64,000 nucleotides of DNA from Pseudomonadota bacterium (GTDB lineage: Bacteria > Pseudomonadota > Gammaproteobacteria > Burkholderiales > Rhodocyclaceae), in assembly GCA_018241665.1 (NCBI GenBank), contig JAFEDK010000008.1:1-64000 (forward strand), written 5' to 3'. The notes below the pieces were generated by a model. That model was not told the origin of the DNA, made no database searches, and was given only the letters and a program-made list of their open reading frames with translations. Positions 54,963 to 62,802 of this stretch are shown here, piece by piece (the first letter of the stretch is position 1; every line of letters begins with the position of its first letter). The translations under genes and the position numbers were made by a program.

Positions 54963-54974
54963 ATTGTATACAAT
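54963..54974. promoter_or_regulatory. GntR-type operator 1
   Basis: ATTGTATACAAT is a perfect 12-base palindrome with the TTGTATACAA core typical of FCD-type GntR sites. It lies in the leader of the NCS1 permease, about 40 bases after the predicted transcription start. A near-identical copy lies at 55141. Confidence 0.6.
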
Positions 54975-54992
54975 ACAAAATGTCAAAAAAGA

Positions 54993-55010
54993 CAATATGA
55001 ATTGATATTG
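54993..55010. promoter_or_regulatory. Inverted repeat at the permease transcription start
   Basis: CAATAT and ATATTG arms separated by six bases (54993-55010), directly after the predicted sigma-54 start at about 55012. Adjacent TGTC-A6-GACA (54981-54994) adds another small dyad. Possibly a third regulator contact. Confidence 0.35.
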
Positions 55011-55022
55011 TGTTCAAATATA

Positions 55023-55038
55023 AGCAATCAGCGTGCCG
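55023..55038 (-). promoter_or_regulatory. Sigma-54-like promoter of the allantoin permease operon
   Basis: On the minus strand CGGCACGCTGATTGCT matches TGGCACG-N4-TTGCW at 11 of 12 defined positions; only the first base differs. GG is 55037-55036, GC 55025-55024. The start would be near 55012, 90 bases before the permease ATG. Confidence 0.65.
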
Positions 55039-55140
55039 GATTCTGCTGAAAATCTACCGGTCAGCAGCCGTAACGAATGGACCCAGTTAAAACAGCGACT
55101 TGGATGCAAGCCGAAAGTGTCATACGGCTATCAAGAATAA

Positions 55141-55152
55141 ATCGTATACAAT
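55141..55152. promoter_or_regulatory. GntR-type operator 2
   Basis: ATCGTATACAAT differs from operator 1 at one position and lies 90 bases before the regulator gene. The pair, about 178 bases apart, suggests that the regulator controls both divergent units, perhaps with looping. Confidence 0.55.
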
Positions 55153-55175
55153 TTATGCGTGCATTAAAGACAAAG

Positions 55176-55204
55176 TTGGTGCAAAAATCCGGGGGCTGCA
55201 CCAA
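55176..55204. promoter_or_regulatory. Pair of NtrC-like half-sites
   Basis: TTGGTGCA and TGCACCAA are perfect inverted arms around a 13-base spacer. Each arm contains the NtrC half-site TGGTGCA/TGCACCA, but their order and spacing are not the canonical ones. They are about 178 bases upstream of the predicted sigma-54 start. An RNA hairpin in the regulator's leader is the alternative. Confidence 0.3.
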
Positions 55205-55241
55205 GACGAAGCCCCTCTAACGACGCCAAAGATCGATACGC

Positions 55242-55961
55242 ATGAGTAAAACGGATACCCAAAAGGAAACAGCCGGCGTACAGGAACGCGACGAAACCAT
55301 CTACGCCCACCTGCATGCCGCAATCTGCGATTCCAGGCTGCTGCCCGGCACCCGCCTACCGGAAGACACGCTGGCCGACACCTTCGGCGCCAGCCGGACG
55401 ATCATCCGCAAGGTTCTGCAGCGCCTGGCCCACGAGGGACTGATCGACATTCGGCCTAATCGCGGCGCACAAATCGCCGAGCCCTCGGTCCCGGAAGCAC
55501 GGGACATCTTCGCAACCCGCCGCATCCTCGAATGCGGAGCCCTCGCCGAAATGTCCGGAAAGGTGGGGGCGCAGGACCTGATCAAACTGAGGGACCTGAT
55601 TGCCCAGGAAGACGATGCCCAGCACAAGGGGGATCGCGCCGCGGCGATCCGCCTGTCGGGCGACTTCCACATTCAACTGGTTGCCCTGGCCGGCAACAAC
55701 GTGCTTAGCCAGCTCGTCTCCCAGTTGATCGCGCGCAGTTCGCTGATCATCGCTACCTACGGCTCTCCGATTTCCGTCACCTGCCGCCACTCGGAACACG
55801 AAAAAATCCTCGAACTGCTGGCCGCCAACGCCTTCGAAGAAGCCATCGCCTGGATGAACGAGCACCTGACGACCATCGAGCGCAGCCTGCGCTGGGATCA
55901 GGAAAACGTCGATCTGCAAGCCGTCCTGCGCGAATTCATCGACAAGTCAGGCAAGGCCTGA
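55242..55961 (+). CDS. GntR/FCD-family regulator of allantoin genes
   Basis: A 239-residue regulator with winged HTH (about 20-80; E-D-T-L-A-D-T-F-G-A-S-R-T-I-I-R-K-V-L-Q-R) and FCD ligand domain (D-F-H-I-Q-L near 140; R-H-S-E-H-E near 185). It begins the plus-strand unit with the racemase and allantoinase and is divergent from the permease. Two TTGTATACAA-like sites in the 319-base intergenic region fit its expected operator. Related regulators (HpxS, for example) control purine/ureide catabolism. The inducer may be allantoin or allantoate. Confidence 0.88.
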   Translation: MSKTDTQKETAGVQERDETIYAHLHAAICDSRLLPGTRLPEDTLADTFGASRTIIRKVLQRLAHEGLIDIRPNRGAQIAEPSVPEARDIFATRRILECGALAEMSGKVGAQDLIKLRDLIAQEDDAQHKGDRAAAIRLSGDFHIQLVALAGNNVLSQLVSQLIARSSLIIATYGSPISVTCRHSEHEKILELLAANAFEEAIAWMNEHLTTIERSLRWDQENVDLQAVLREFIDKSGKA

Positions 55962-56001
55962 GCCTCCTGCCAAAGCGCACGACAAGAAAACAGGAATCGA
56001 T

Positions 56002-56736
56002 ATGGAAATACGCATCATCAATCCCAACACCTCGAGTTCGATGACCGCCAGCATCGGCCAGGCGGCCAGCCGCGTCGCAGCGGCAGGAACCCGGATCGTC
56101 ACCGTCAATCCAGCCGACGGCCCGCTCTCCATCGAAAGCCATTTCGACGAGGCTGTGGCCGCCGTGGGCGTCTGCGAAGAAATCCTGCGCGGCGAACAAG
56201 CTGGCAGCGATGCATATGTCGTGGCCTGCTTCGGCGACCCCGGGCTGCATGCGGCCCGCGAATTGACGCGTGCCCCCGTGCTCGGGATAGCCCAGGCAGC
56301 CTTCCAGATGGCCAGCATGTTGGCCACGCGATTTTCAGTCGTCACCACCCTGCAACGCACGGTGATCATTGCCGAACATCTGCTGCACAACTACGGTTTC
56401 GCCCATCAATGCAGCCGGGTACGAGCCGCCGACATTCCAGTGCTCGAACTGGAAGACGCCGCCTGCTGTAGCGGCCGCCTGATCGACGAGGCGCGACGCG
56501 CCCGCGACGAGGACGGGATCGGCGCCATCGTCCTCGGCTGCGGCGGCATGGCCGATTTCGCCCACGAAATGAGCGCTGCCATCGGCCTGCCGGTCATTGA
56601 TGGTGTTACCGCGGCAGTCAAGCTCGCCGAGGCGATGGTCGGCCTCGGCCTGCAGACCAGCAAGCACGGCGATTACGCCTTTCCGCCTGCCAAGATCTTC
56701 ACTGGTCGCTTCCAGCATTTTTCGAGGCCCGCCTGA
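56002..56736 (+). CDS. hpxA: Allantoin racemase (Asp/Glu/hydantoin racemase family)
   Basis: A 244-residue racemase. It starts I-R-I-I-N-P-N-T-S-S-S-M-T and has two catalytic cysteines, Cys76 (V-A-C-F-G-D-P-G) and Cys180 (V-L-G-C-G-G-M-A), spaced as in HpxA (Cys79/Cys184 by my recollection). It interconverts the enantiomers of allantoin so that a stereospecific allantoinase can use both. The PuuE allantoinase gene begins one base after its stop, which makes the assignment strong; hydantoin racemase is the family alternative. Confidence 0.88.
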   Translation: MEIRIINPNTSSSMTASIGQAASRVAAAGTRIVTVNPADGPLSIESHFDEAVAAVGVCEEILRGEQAGSDAYVVACFGDPGLHAARELTRAPVLGIAQAAFQMASMLATRFSVVTTLQRTVIIAEHLLHNYGFAHQCSRVRAADIPVLELEDAACCSGRLIDEARRARDEDGIGAIVLGCGGMADFAHEMSAAIGLPVIDGVTAAVKLAEAMVGLGLQTSKHGDYAFPPAKIFTGRFQHFSRPA

Positions 56737-56737
56737 C

Positions 56738-57670
56738 ATGACGCACGCTGCTTACTATCCCCGCGACCTCGTCGGCTACGGTCGCACTCCCCCCTATGCC
56801 GACTGGCCGGGCCGGGCCCGCGTCGCCGTGCAATTCGTGCTCAATTACGAAGAGGGCGGTGAGAATTGCGTACTGCACGGCGACCCCGGCTCCGAACAGT
56901 TCCTATCCGAAATGTTCAACCCGGCCAGCTACCCAGACCGCCACCTGTCGATGGAGGGCATCTACGAGTACGGCTCGCGCGTCGGCGCGTGGCGCTTCCT
57001 GCGCGAATTCGAACGGCGTGGCCTGCCGCTCACCGTTTTCGGTGTCGGCATGGCGCTGCAACGCCATCCTGAACTGACCAAGGCCTTTGTTGAACTTGGC
57101 CATGAAATCGCCTGCCACGGGTGGCGCTGGATTCATTACCAGAATATGGAGGAAGCGGTCGAACGCGAACATATGCGCCTGGCGCTCGAGGCCATCGAAA
57201 AAATGACCGGAGAGCGCCCACTCGGCTGGTATACCGGGCGCGACTCGCCCAACACACGCCGCCTAGTGGTCGACGACGGCCGTCTTCTGTATGACAGCGA
57301 CTACTACGGCGACGACCTGCCGTTCTGGAGCGAAGTCACGCGTAGCGACGGGCTAACCGTACCGCACCTGATCGTACCGTATGCGCTCGACACCAACGAC
57401 ATGCGCTTCGCCCTGCCGCAAGGCTTCAGCCATGGCGACCCGTTCTTTCAGTATCTGAAGGACAGTTTCGACGTGCTCTACGCCGAAGGCGACGAACGCC
57501 CGGCCATGCTCAGCATCGGCATGCACTGCCGCTTGCTCGGCCGCCCCGGTCGTTTTCTAGCCCTGCAACGTTTCCTCGACCACCTCGAAAAACACGACCG
57601 CGTGTGGATCTGCCGGCGCATCGAAATTGCCCGCCACTGGCAGACCAAGCACCCTTTCACCCCTCGCTGA
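56738..57670 (+). CDS. puuE: Allantoinase, PuuE type (polysaccharide-deacetylase-like fold)
   Basis: A 310-residue protein of the PuuE family: YYPRDLVGYGRTPPYADWP at the start, V-Q-F-V-L-N-Y-E-E-G-G-E (about 32-43), E-I-A-C-H-G-W-R-W-I (about 125-134) and S-I-G-M-H-C-R-L-L-G-R-P-G-R near the end. PuuE hydrolyses allantoin to allantoate without the metal centre of classical allantoinase. ATG 56738 lies one base after the racemase stop (TGA-C-ATG). No allantoate-degrading enzyme is in the window, so the pathway continues elsewhere. A terminator hairpin follows at 57789. Confidence 0.93.
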   Translation: MTHAAYYPRDLVGYGRTPPYADWPGRARVAVQFVLNYEEGGENCVLHGDPGSEQFLSEMFNPASYPDRHLSMEGIYEYGSRVGAWRFLREFERRGLPLTVFGVGMALQRHPELTKAFVELGHEIACHGWRWIHYQNMEEAVEREHMRLALEAIEKMTGERPLGWYTGRDSPNTRRLVVDDGRLLYDSDYYGDDLPFWSEVTRSDGLTVPHLIVPYALDTNDMRFALPQGFSHGDPFFQYLKDSFDVLYAEGDERPAMLSIGMHCRLLGRPGRFLALQRFLDHLEKHDRVWICRRIEIARHWQTKHPFTPR

Positions 57671-57788
57671 ACCGAGGTCCCGCTTTCGAGCCACGTGACG
57701 CCGCACTGTGATGAACGGCGACTTGTATCGGTTCGAGAAGCCCCAGGCCATGCTCGCCACCCAGATTTGCAAATGCGCGTACGGACTG

Positions 57789-57814
57789 TCCTGACGGGGA
57801 GTGTCAGGAATTTT
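57789..57814 (+). terminator. Candidate terminator after puuE
   Basis: Stem TCCTGAC/GTCAGGA with a seven-base loop (57789-57809), followed by ATTTTG. Short but with a T-run, so a plausible intrinsic terminator for the allantoin unit about 120 bases past its last stop. Confidence 0.5.
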
Positions 57815-57890
57815 GTCATGTGACAAGAGCTTCCAATGGCGCCGCGGGGTCTTTTTGCCACGTGAAAAAGGGTCTTTTGCATATGAAAAT
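57811..57890. promoter_or_regulatory. Three similar dyad motifs upstream of moeA
   Basis: TTTTGTCATGTGACAA (57811-57826), TTTTGCCACGTGAAAA (57853-57868) and TTTTGCATATGAAAA (57875-57889) share the pattern TTTTG-x-CA-xx-TGA-x-AA; the third is one base shorter. Centres are about 42 and 22 bases apart, near four and two helical turns. They lie 80-160 bases before moeA. I do not know the regulator. Together with the terminator they account for most of the 298-base gap 57671-57968. Confidence 0.45.
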
Positions 57891-57968
57891 CCCTCCGCGA
57901 CGCTTCATGGTCAGGCAACCACCCGATGTGCTATTAATTCCGCTCCGCCCCCAAGCGAGAGACACACG

Positions 57969-59222
57969 ATGAACATGGACGCAGGCTGTAGCGGCGCCGA
58001 CAGCCGCAAGTCGATCAGCGCCGCCGAGGCGCGGCGGATCATCCTTGGTCGCATCCAGCCGCTGGCCGGCTGGGAGCGCGTGGCGATCCGCGCCGCCCTC
58101 GGGCGCATCCTCGCCGAGGACGTGGTGGCGCCGTGCAATGTGCCAGCCCACGACAATTCGGCGATGGACGGCTACGCGGTACGCGCCGACGATCTGAACG
58201 CCAATGGTGACGTGACGCTGCAGGTGGTCGGCACCGCGCTGGCCGGGCGGGGCTTTTCCGGCCTGGTCGGCCCCGGCCAGGCCGTGCGCATCATGACCGG
58301 CGGTGTGATGCCCGCCGGCGCCGACACCATCGTCGTACAGGAAATGGCGCGCAGGGACGGCGGCACGATCGTCGTGCCGCCCGGCATCCGTCGCGGCCAG
58401 AACGTGCGGCGCGCCGGCGAAGATCTGGCCGAAGGCGCGGTCGCCCTGCCCCGCGGCAAGCTCATCGGCCCGGCCGAGCTGGGGCTGGTGGCGTCCCTCG
58501 GGCTGGCCGAGGTCAGCGTCCATCGGCGCCTGCGGGTCGCCTTCTTCTCCACCGGCGACGAGCTGGCCAGTATCGGCCGGCCGCTGGCGCCAGGCGAGGT
58601 CTATGACTCCAACCGCTACACGCTGTACGGCGCCCTCGCTAAGCTGGGCTGCGACATCGTGGACATGGGCGTCGTCCCGGACCAGCCGGAGGCGCTCGAA
58701 ACCGCTTTCCGTAACGCAGCCGCCTGTGCCGACGTGGCGCTGACCACCGGCGGCGTGTCGGTCGGCGAGGCGGACTTCATCCGCGCGCTGATGCAGCGCC
58801 TCGGCGAGGTGAGTTTCTGGAAGATCGACATCAAGCCCGGCCGCCCGATGGCCTTCGGGCGCATCGGCAACACGTGGATGTTTGGCCTGCCGGGCAACCC
58901 GGTGGCGGTGCTGGTCACCTACTACCAGTTCGTCGTCGATGCGCTGCTGAAGATCGCCGGCCTCGATCCGCTGCCCGAGCGCCCGCTGACCCGCGTGATC
59001 TGCAGCGAGCCAATCCGCAAGCTCGCCAACCGCCGGGAGTTCCTGCGCGGCCGCCTGTTCGATGAAGCCGGCGAGTGGAAGGTCCGCCCGGCTGGCAAGC
59101 AGGGCTCTGGCATCCTGCGCTCCATGTCGGAGGCCAACTGTTTCATCGTGCTGGACGAGAACCAGGGCGACGTCGCGGCGGGCGACGCGGTCCACGTCCA
59201 GCTGTTCGACGGGCTGGTTTAA
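57969..59222 (+). CDS. moeA: Molybdopterin molybdenumtransferase MoeA (likely tungsten insertion for AOR)
   Basis: A 417-residue MoeA, normal length. P-A-H-D-N-S-A-M-D-G-Y-A (about 58-69), I-M-T-G-G-V-M-P-A-G-A-D-T (about 113-125), S-T-G-D-E-L (about 197-202), T-T-G-G-V-S-V-G-E-A-D (about 260-270) and F-G-L-P-G-N-P-V-A are all present. MoeA inserts the metal oxyanion into adenylated molybdopterin. Genomes with AOR often carry a MoeA paralogue dedicated to tungsten. GAGAG precedes ATG 57969; the frame stays open upstream to 57801, through the dyad motifs, which I regard as non-coding. It overlaps the convergent gene by four bases. Confidence 0.93.
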   Translation: MNMDAGCSGADSRKSISAAEARRIILGRIQPLAGWERVAIRAALGRILAEDVVAPCNVPAHDNSAMDGYAVRADDLNANGDVTLQVVGTALAGRGFSGLVGPGQAVRIMTGGVMPAGADTIVVQEMARRDGGTIVVPPGIRRGQNVRRAGEDLAEGAVALPRGKLIGPAELGLVASLGLAEVSVHRRLRVAFFSTGDELASIGRPLAPGEVYDSNRYTLYGALAKLGCDIVDMGVVPDQPEALETAFRNAAACADVALTTGGVSVGEADFIRALMQRLGEVSFWKIDIKPGRPMAFGRIGNTWMFGLPGNPVAVLVTYYQFVVDALLKIAGLDPLPERPLTRVICSEPIRKLANRREFLRGRLFDEAGEWKVRPAGKQGSGILRSMSEANCFIVLDENQGDVAAGDAVHVQLFDGLV

Positions 59223-60214
59223 GGCTTTCCGGCCAGCTCTGCGCCGCCGCGGCACTGGCGCACGTGCCGGTCGCCCCGCGCGCCGCAGGGGGTCAGCGCG
59301 TCGGGCGCCAGCGTGGGCAGGCCTTCGCCATCCATGTGCGCCTCCACCGTGTGCCAGCGCCGCACGCCACGCCGGTCGATACTGAACTGCAGCAGCCAGC
59401 CGGTCTGGGCCTCCGGGAAATCGAAGCCGTCGAAGACGAAGTTGCCGAGGCTGTAGATGATCGGCCGCCCCTTGTAGATCTCCGCACCCTGCGTGACATG
59501 CGGATGGCCGCCGACGACCGCAGATGCGCCGGCATCGATCATCTTGTGCGCAAGCCGGCGTTGCCGTTCGCCGGGCTCCGGCTCGTATTCCCAGCCCCAG
59601 TGCATGAAGGGGATCACCAGATCGGCACCGGCCCGCTTCGCCGCACGGATGTCCGAGATCACCTCGCTGTCCTCGCTCCAGGCGATGCCGGGCGTGGTGG
59701 CACCGGCTTCGAAAGAGCGCGGCTTGAACTCGTTGTAGGCGAGGATCGCGATGCGCAGCCCCCTGGCCTCAATCCACAGCGGCTTGTGCGCCTCCGCGAG
59801 ATTGCGGCCACCGCCGACCACCTTGATGCCCGCCGTGGCGACGTGCTCCATCGTCTCGACGAAAGCCGCCTTGCCGAAATCACCGGCATGGTTGTTGGCC
59901 ACCGCCACGGCGTCGAAGCGCCCTTTCAGCACCTTTACGACGTCCGGCTCAGCGCGGAAAACGTAGGGCTTGTTGGCGATCGGCACACCGTCCTTCGCCA
60001 CCGCGCATTCCAGGTTGCCAATGCGGTAGTCCGCGCCGGCCAGCAGCGGCGCCACCGCGGCGAGCGGATCGCGCCCCGCCGCGATGGCCTTGCCGGGACC
60101 GTCGGCGAGCATGATGTCGCCGGCAAAAAGAATGCGCAGTTCTTCCGCCTGCACGCCCTGCGCCACACCGCACAGACCCGCCAGCACGGCGGCGGATGTC
60201 AGCCACTTTCTCAT
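59219..60214 (-). CDS. CapA-family metallophosphatase-like secreted protein
   Basis: A 331-residue protein with signal peptide (cleavage near residue 23, V-Q-A|E). Metal-site motifs of the CapA/PgsA group are visible: F-A-G-D-I-M-L-A-D (about 29-37), G-N-L-E-C-A (about 65-70), A-N-N-H-A-G-D-F-G (about 104-112), H-W-G-W-E-Y (about 205-210) and G-G-H-P-H-V (about 235-240). Family members are linked to poly-gamma-glutamate or capsule formation, but many are simply periplasmic phosphatases. ATG 60214 overlaps the stop of the preceding small gene as ATGA. Confidence 0.87.
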   Translation of the reverse strand: MRKWLTSAAVLAGLCGVAQGVQAEELRILFAGDIMLADGPGKAIAAGRDPLAAVAPLLAGADYRIGNLECAVAKDGVPIANKPYVFRAEPDVVKVLKGRFDAVAVANNHAGDFGKAAFVETMEHVATAGIKVVGGGRNLAEAHKPLWIEARGLRIAILAYNEFKPRSFEAGATTPGIAWSEDSEVISDIRAAKRAGADLVIPFMHWGWEYEPEPGERQRRLAHKMIDAGASAVVGGHPHVTQGAEIYKGRPIIYSLGNFVFDGFDFPEAQTGWLLQFSIDRRGVRRWHTVEAHMDGEGLPTLAPDALTPCGARGDRHVRQCRGGAELAGKP

Positions 60215-60657
60215 CGCGCGCCCCCCTTCACCACTTCGCACCAGTAGCTCAGTTCCCCGTCACGATACGGTTCGTAGATACGCTGCAGCCCGGTGAAGCC
60301 GTAGCGCTGCCCCACCGACCGTGGCGGCCATGGGTAGCGGGCTTCCTGGATCATCACCGGCTCGTCCTTGCGGTTCCAGAACACCTGGATGCGCACGCCG
60401 GCCAGGTCGGCGGGCTTGTCGCGCAGGATCACCCGCAGCTGGAAATCGTCGTAGATCGGCTGCGGTGCCAGCGTATAGGGAGAATCAACCGGCGCAACGA
60501 CGATCCGCCGGGCCTCGCCGTCGTAGTCCGTGTGGCAGTCGATGCGCGGGCTGGCAAACGCCGTGGAAAAAGGGCCGAGGGCGAAGGCAAGCAGCAGACA
60601 GACATACCTCTCGCCTCGCCCACGATAGCCCCCTCCCCTCTGTGGGGGCGAATTCAT
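60211..60657 (-). CDS. Small secreted protein of unknown function, start codon inside a palindromic repeat
   Basis: The 148-residue product has a basic N-terminal region (about 1-17), a hydrophobic signal core (about 18-34, C-L-L-L-A-F-A-L-G-P-F) and a likely cleavage after A-F-A|S. The mature part has two Cys (R-I-D-C-H-T-D and S-Y-W-C-E-V) and several Trp/Tyr/Pro. I recognise no family. The only in-frame ATG near the signal peptide is 60657, which lies in the left unit of repeat copy 6, so the first five residues come from the repeat. A less usual start nearer the signal core cannot be excluded. Confidence 0.65.
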   Translation of the reverse strand: MNSPPQRGGGYRGRGERYVCLLLAFALGPFSTAFASPRIDCHTDYDGEARRIVVAPVDSPYTLAPQPIYDDFQLRVILRDKPADLAGVRIQVFWNRKDEPVMIQEARYPWPPRSVGQRYGFTGLQRIYEPYRDGELSYWCEVVKGGAR

Positions 60658-60708
60658 TCGCCCATCGTGGGTTGAACGAAGTCCGCGGGCGAATGAATTC
60701 GCCCCCAC
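60642..60708. repeat. Composite palindromic repeat, copy 6
   Basis: Full 22-base inverted pair between the prpE terminator and the small secreted protein gene. The CAT at 60655-60657 in the left unit is the start codon of that gene on the minus strand. Confidence 0.9.
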
Positions 60709-60766
60709 GGGGAATGGCTGCTCTGGCATAAGCATGCTTCGCGTCACAAGAATATATTCACGAAAA

Positions 60767-60799
60767 AAGAGCCGACCGGCTGATGACCGGTCGGCTCTT
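60767..60799 (-). terminator. Rho-independent terminator of prpE
   Basis: A 13-base perfect stem (AAGAGCCGACCGG/CCGGTCGGCTCTT) with a seven-base loop; on the minus strand a run of six T follows. A textbook intrinsic terminator about 25 bases after the prpE stop. Confidence 0.92.
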
Positions 60800-60823
60800 C
60801 CTGAAGCAAGGCTGCGGACGGAA

Positions 60824-62719
60824 TTACTTCGCGCCGAGGGCCGTCTTGATCTGCTCCAGCGTGGACGGATCCTCGATGGTGGTCAGATCGCCCGGATCGC
60901 GGCCTTCCGCCAGCGCCTGAATGGAACGGCGCAGCATCTTGCCGGAACGGGTCTTGGGCAGACCGGAGATGAAGTGCACACGGGCCGGACGGGCGATGGC
61001 GCCGAGGCTGCCGTCGACAATCTTCATCACGGCCTTCTCCAGTGCCACGACCTTTTCCGGGGTGTCGATGGTGGCCGGGTCCTTGACCACGGCGAAGGCC
61101 ATCGGCATCTGGCCCTTGAGCTGGTCGGCCACGCCGACCACCGCCACTTCGGCGATGGCGGGATGGGACTGCACCGCTTCCTCGATCTCGCGGGTGCCCA
61201 GGCGGTGGCCGGCGACGTTGATCACGTCATCGGTACGGCCGAGGATCTTGTAGTAACCGGCGTCGTCCTTGATGCCCCAGTCGAAGCTCGAATAGACCAG
61301 CGGCTCCTGGAACAGCGTGAAGTAGGTGGACACGAAACGCTTGTCGTCACCCCACACGGTGGACAGGCAGCCGGGCGGCAGCGGCGGCACGACACCGACG
61401 ATGCCCTTTTCGTTGGGGCCGCACTCGGAACCGTCGTCGCGGAACAGGCGCACGTCGTAGCCATACACCGGGAAGCCGGGGGAGCCGAGCTGCACTTCGT
61501 GGTGCTCGACACCGGGCATCAGGGACAGCATCGCCCAGCCGGTTTCGGTCTGCCAGTAGTGGTCGATGACCTGGATGCCCAGCTCGTCCATCATCCACTG
61601 GTGGGAGGTTTCGTCCATCGGCTCGCCGGCGCAGTACAGGGTGCGCAGCTTGGAGAGGTCGTACTTCTTGAGGAAGGCCGGGTCCTGCTTCTTGAGCACG
61701 CGGATCGCGGTCGGCGCGCTGAACATCACGGTGACTTCGTGGTCCTGGCAGATCTTCCACCAGATGCCGGCGTCGGGGCGCAGCGGCGTGCCTTCGTACA
61801 TCACGGTGGCCATGCCGGCGATCAGCGGGCCGTAGATGATGTAGCTGTGGCCGACCACCCAGCCGATGTCGGAGGTGGAGAAGAAGGTCTCGCCCGCGTT
61901 GCCGCAGTAGATGTGCTTCATGGACGCGGCCAGCGCCACGGCGTAGCCGCCGGTGTCGCGTTGCACGCCCTTCGGCTTGCCGGTGGTGCCGGAGGTGTAG
62001 AGGATATAGCTGGGCTCGGAGGATTCCAGCCAGGTCACCGGCACCTCGGCATTGAGGTACTGCTCGCGCAGGGTGGCGTAGTCGACGTCACGGCCTTCGA
62101 CGATGGCCATGTCCTTGTCGAGGCCACGGTTGACCATCAGCACGCTGGCGGGCTTGTGCTCGGCCAGGCTGATCGCTTCGTCGAGCAGGTGCTTGTACGG
62201 CACCGGGCGGCCACCACGCATGCCGGCGTCGGCGGACACGATGACGGTCGGCTTGGCATCGTCGATGCGGGTCGCCAGGGAGTGGGAGGCAAAACCGCCG
62301 AACACCACCGAGTGGATCGCACCGATACGCGCACACGCCAGCATCGCGAAGCAGGCTTCGGCGATCATCGGCATGTAGATCAGCACGCGGTCGCCCTTCT
62401 TGACGCCGAGGCTCTGGTAGATCGCCGCCATGCGCATGACTTCAGTGCGCAGCTCGGAGAAGGTGTAGACCTTTTCCTGGTCGGTCTCGGTGGAGATGAA
62501 GACCAGCGCCTTGCGATCCGGGTGGGTCTCGGCGTGACGGTCTACCGCGTTGTAGCACAGGTTGGTTTCACCGCCGACGAACCACTTGACGAACGGCGGG
62601 TTGGAAAAATCGTAGATCTGGCTGGGCTGCTTGTTCCAGTGCACCAGCTCGGCCTGTTCGCCCCAGAAGCCATCGCGGTCTTCGATCGAGCGCTTGTGAA
62701 ATTCCTTGTATGTTGCCAT
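60824..62719 (-). CDS. prpE: Propionate--CoA ligase
   Basis: A 631-residue AMP-forming ligase closely matching PrpE: Y-K-E-F-H-K-R-S-I at the start, Y-T-S-G-T-T-G-K-P-K-G-V near 245, D-W-G-I-K-D-D-A-G-Y near 490, G-R-T-D-D-V-I-N-V-A-G-H-R-L-G near 505, and the catalytic Lys in T-R-S-G-K-M-L-R-R near 595, which in this family is controlled by acetylation. It activates propionate (and acetate, less well). It is a single gene with its own terminator. With acnB-type methylisocitrate activity elsewhere in the window it fits propionate use by the methylcitrate cycle. Confidence 0.93.
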   Translation of the reverse strand: MATYKEFHKRSIEDRDGFWGEQAELVHWNKQPSQIYDFSNPPFVKWFVGGETNLCYNAVDRHAETHPDRKALVFISTETDQEKVYTFSELRTEVMRMAAIYQSLGVKKGDRVLIYMPMIAEACFAMLACARIGAIHSVVFGGFASHSLATRIDDAKPTVIVSADAGMRGGRPVPYKHLLDEAISLAEHKPASVLMVNRGLDKDMAIVEGRDVDYATLREQYLNAEVPVTWLESSEPSYILYTSGTTGKPKGVQRDTGGYAVALAASMKHIYCGNAGETFFSTSDIGWVVGHSYIIYGPLIAGMATVMYEGTPLRPDAGIWWKICQDHEVTVMFSAPTAIRVLKKQDPAFLKKYDLSKLRTLYCAGEPMDETSHQWMMDELGIQVIDHYWQTETGWAMLSLMPGVEHHEVQLGSPGFPVYGYDVRLFRDDGSECGPNEKGIVGVVPPLPPGCLSTVWGDDKRFVSTYFTLFQEPLVYSSFDWGIKDDAGYYKILGRTDDVINVAGHRLGTREIEEAVQSHPAIAEVAVVGVADQLKGQMPMAFAVVKDPATIDTPEKVVALEKAVMKIVDGSLGAIARPARVHFISGLPKTRSGKMLRRSIQALAEGRDPGDLTTIEDPSTLEQIKTALGAK

Positions 62720-62802
62720 CGGATCCTCTCCCTATTCTTGAATAGTCCAAACCACTTTCAATTTGTGGGAGCAGTACGTCCGCCTGTTGCAGCGTCTGTC
62801 CC

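Noticed and set aside
53363-55000. 545-codon plus-strand open frame opposite the NCS1 permease
   Set aside because: Charged, repetitive His/Asp/Arg composition; the minus strand encodes a clear twelve-segment transporter.
57801-57968. N-terminal extension of MoeA
   Set aside because: The frame is open but would include the dyad motifs; MoeA from 57969 already has the normal start and length.
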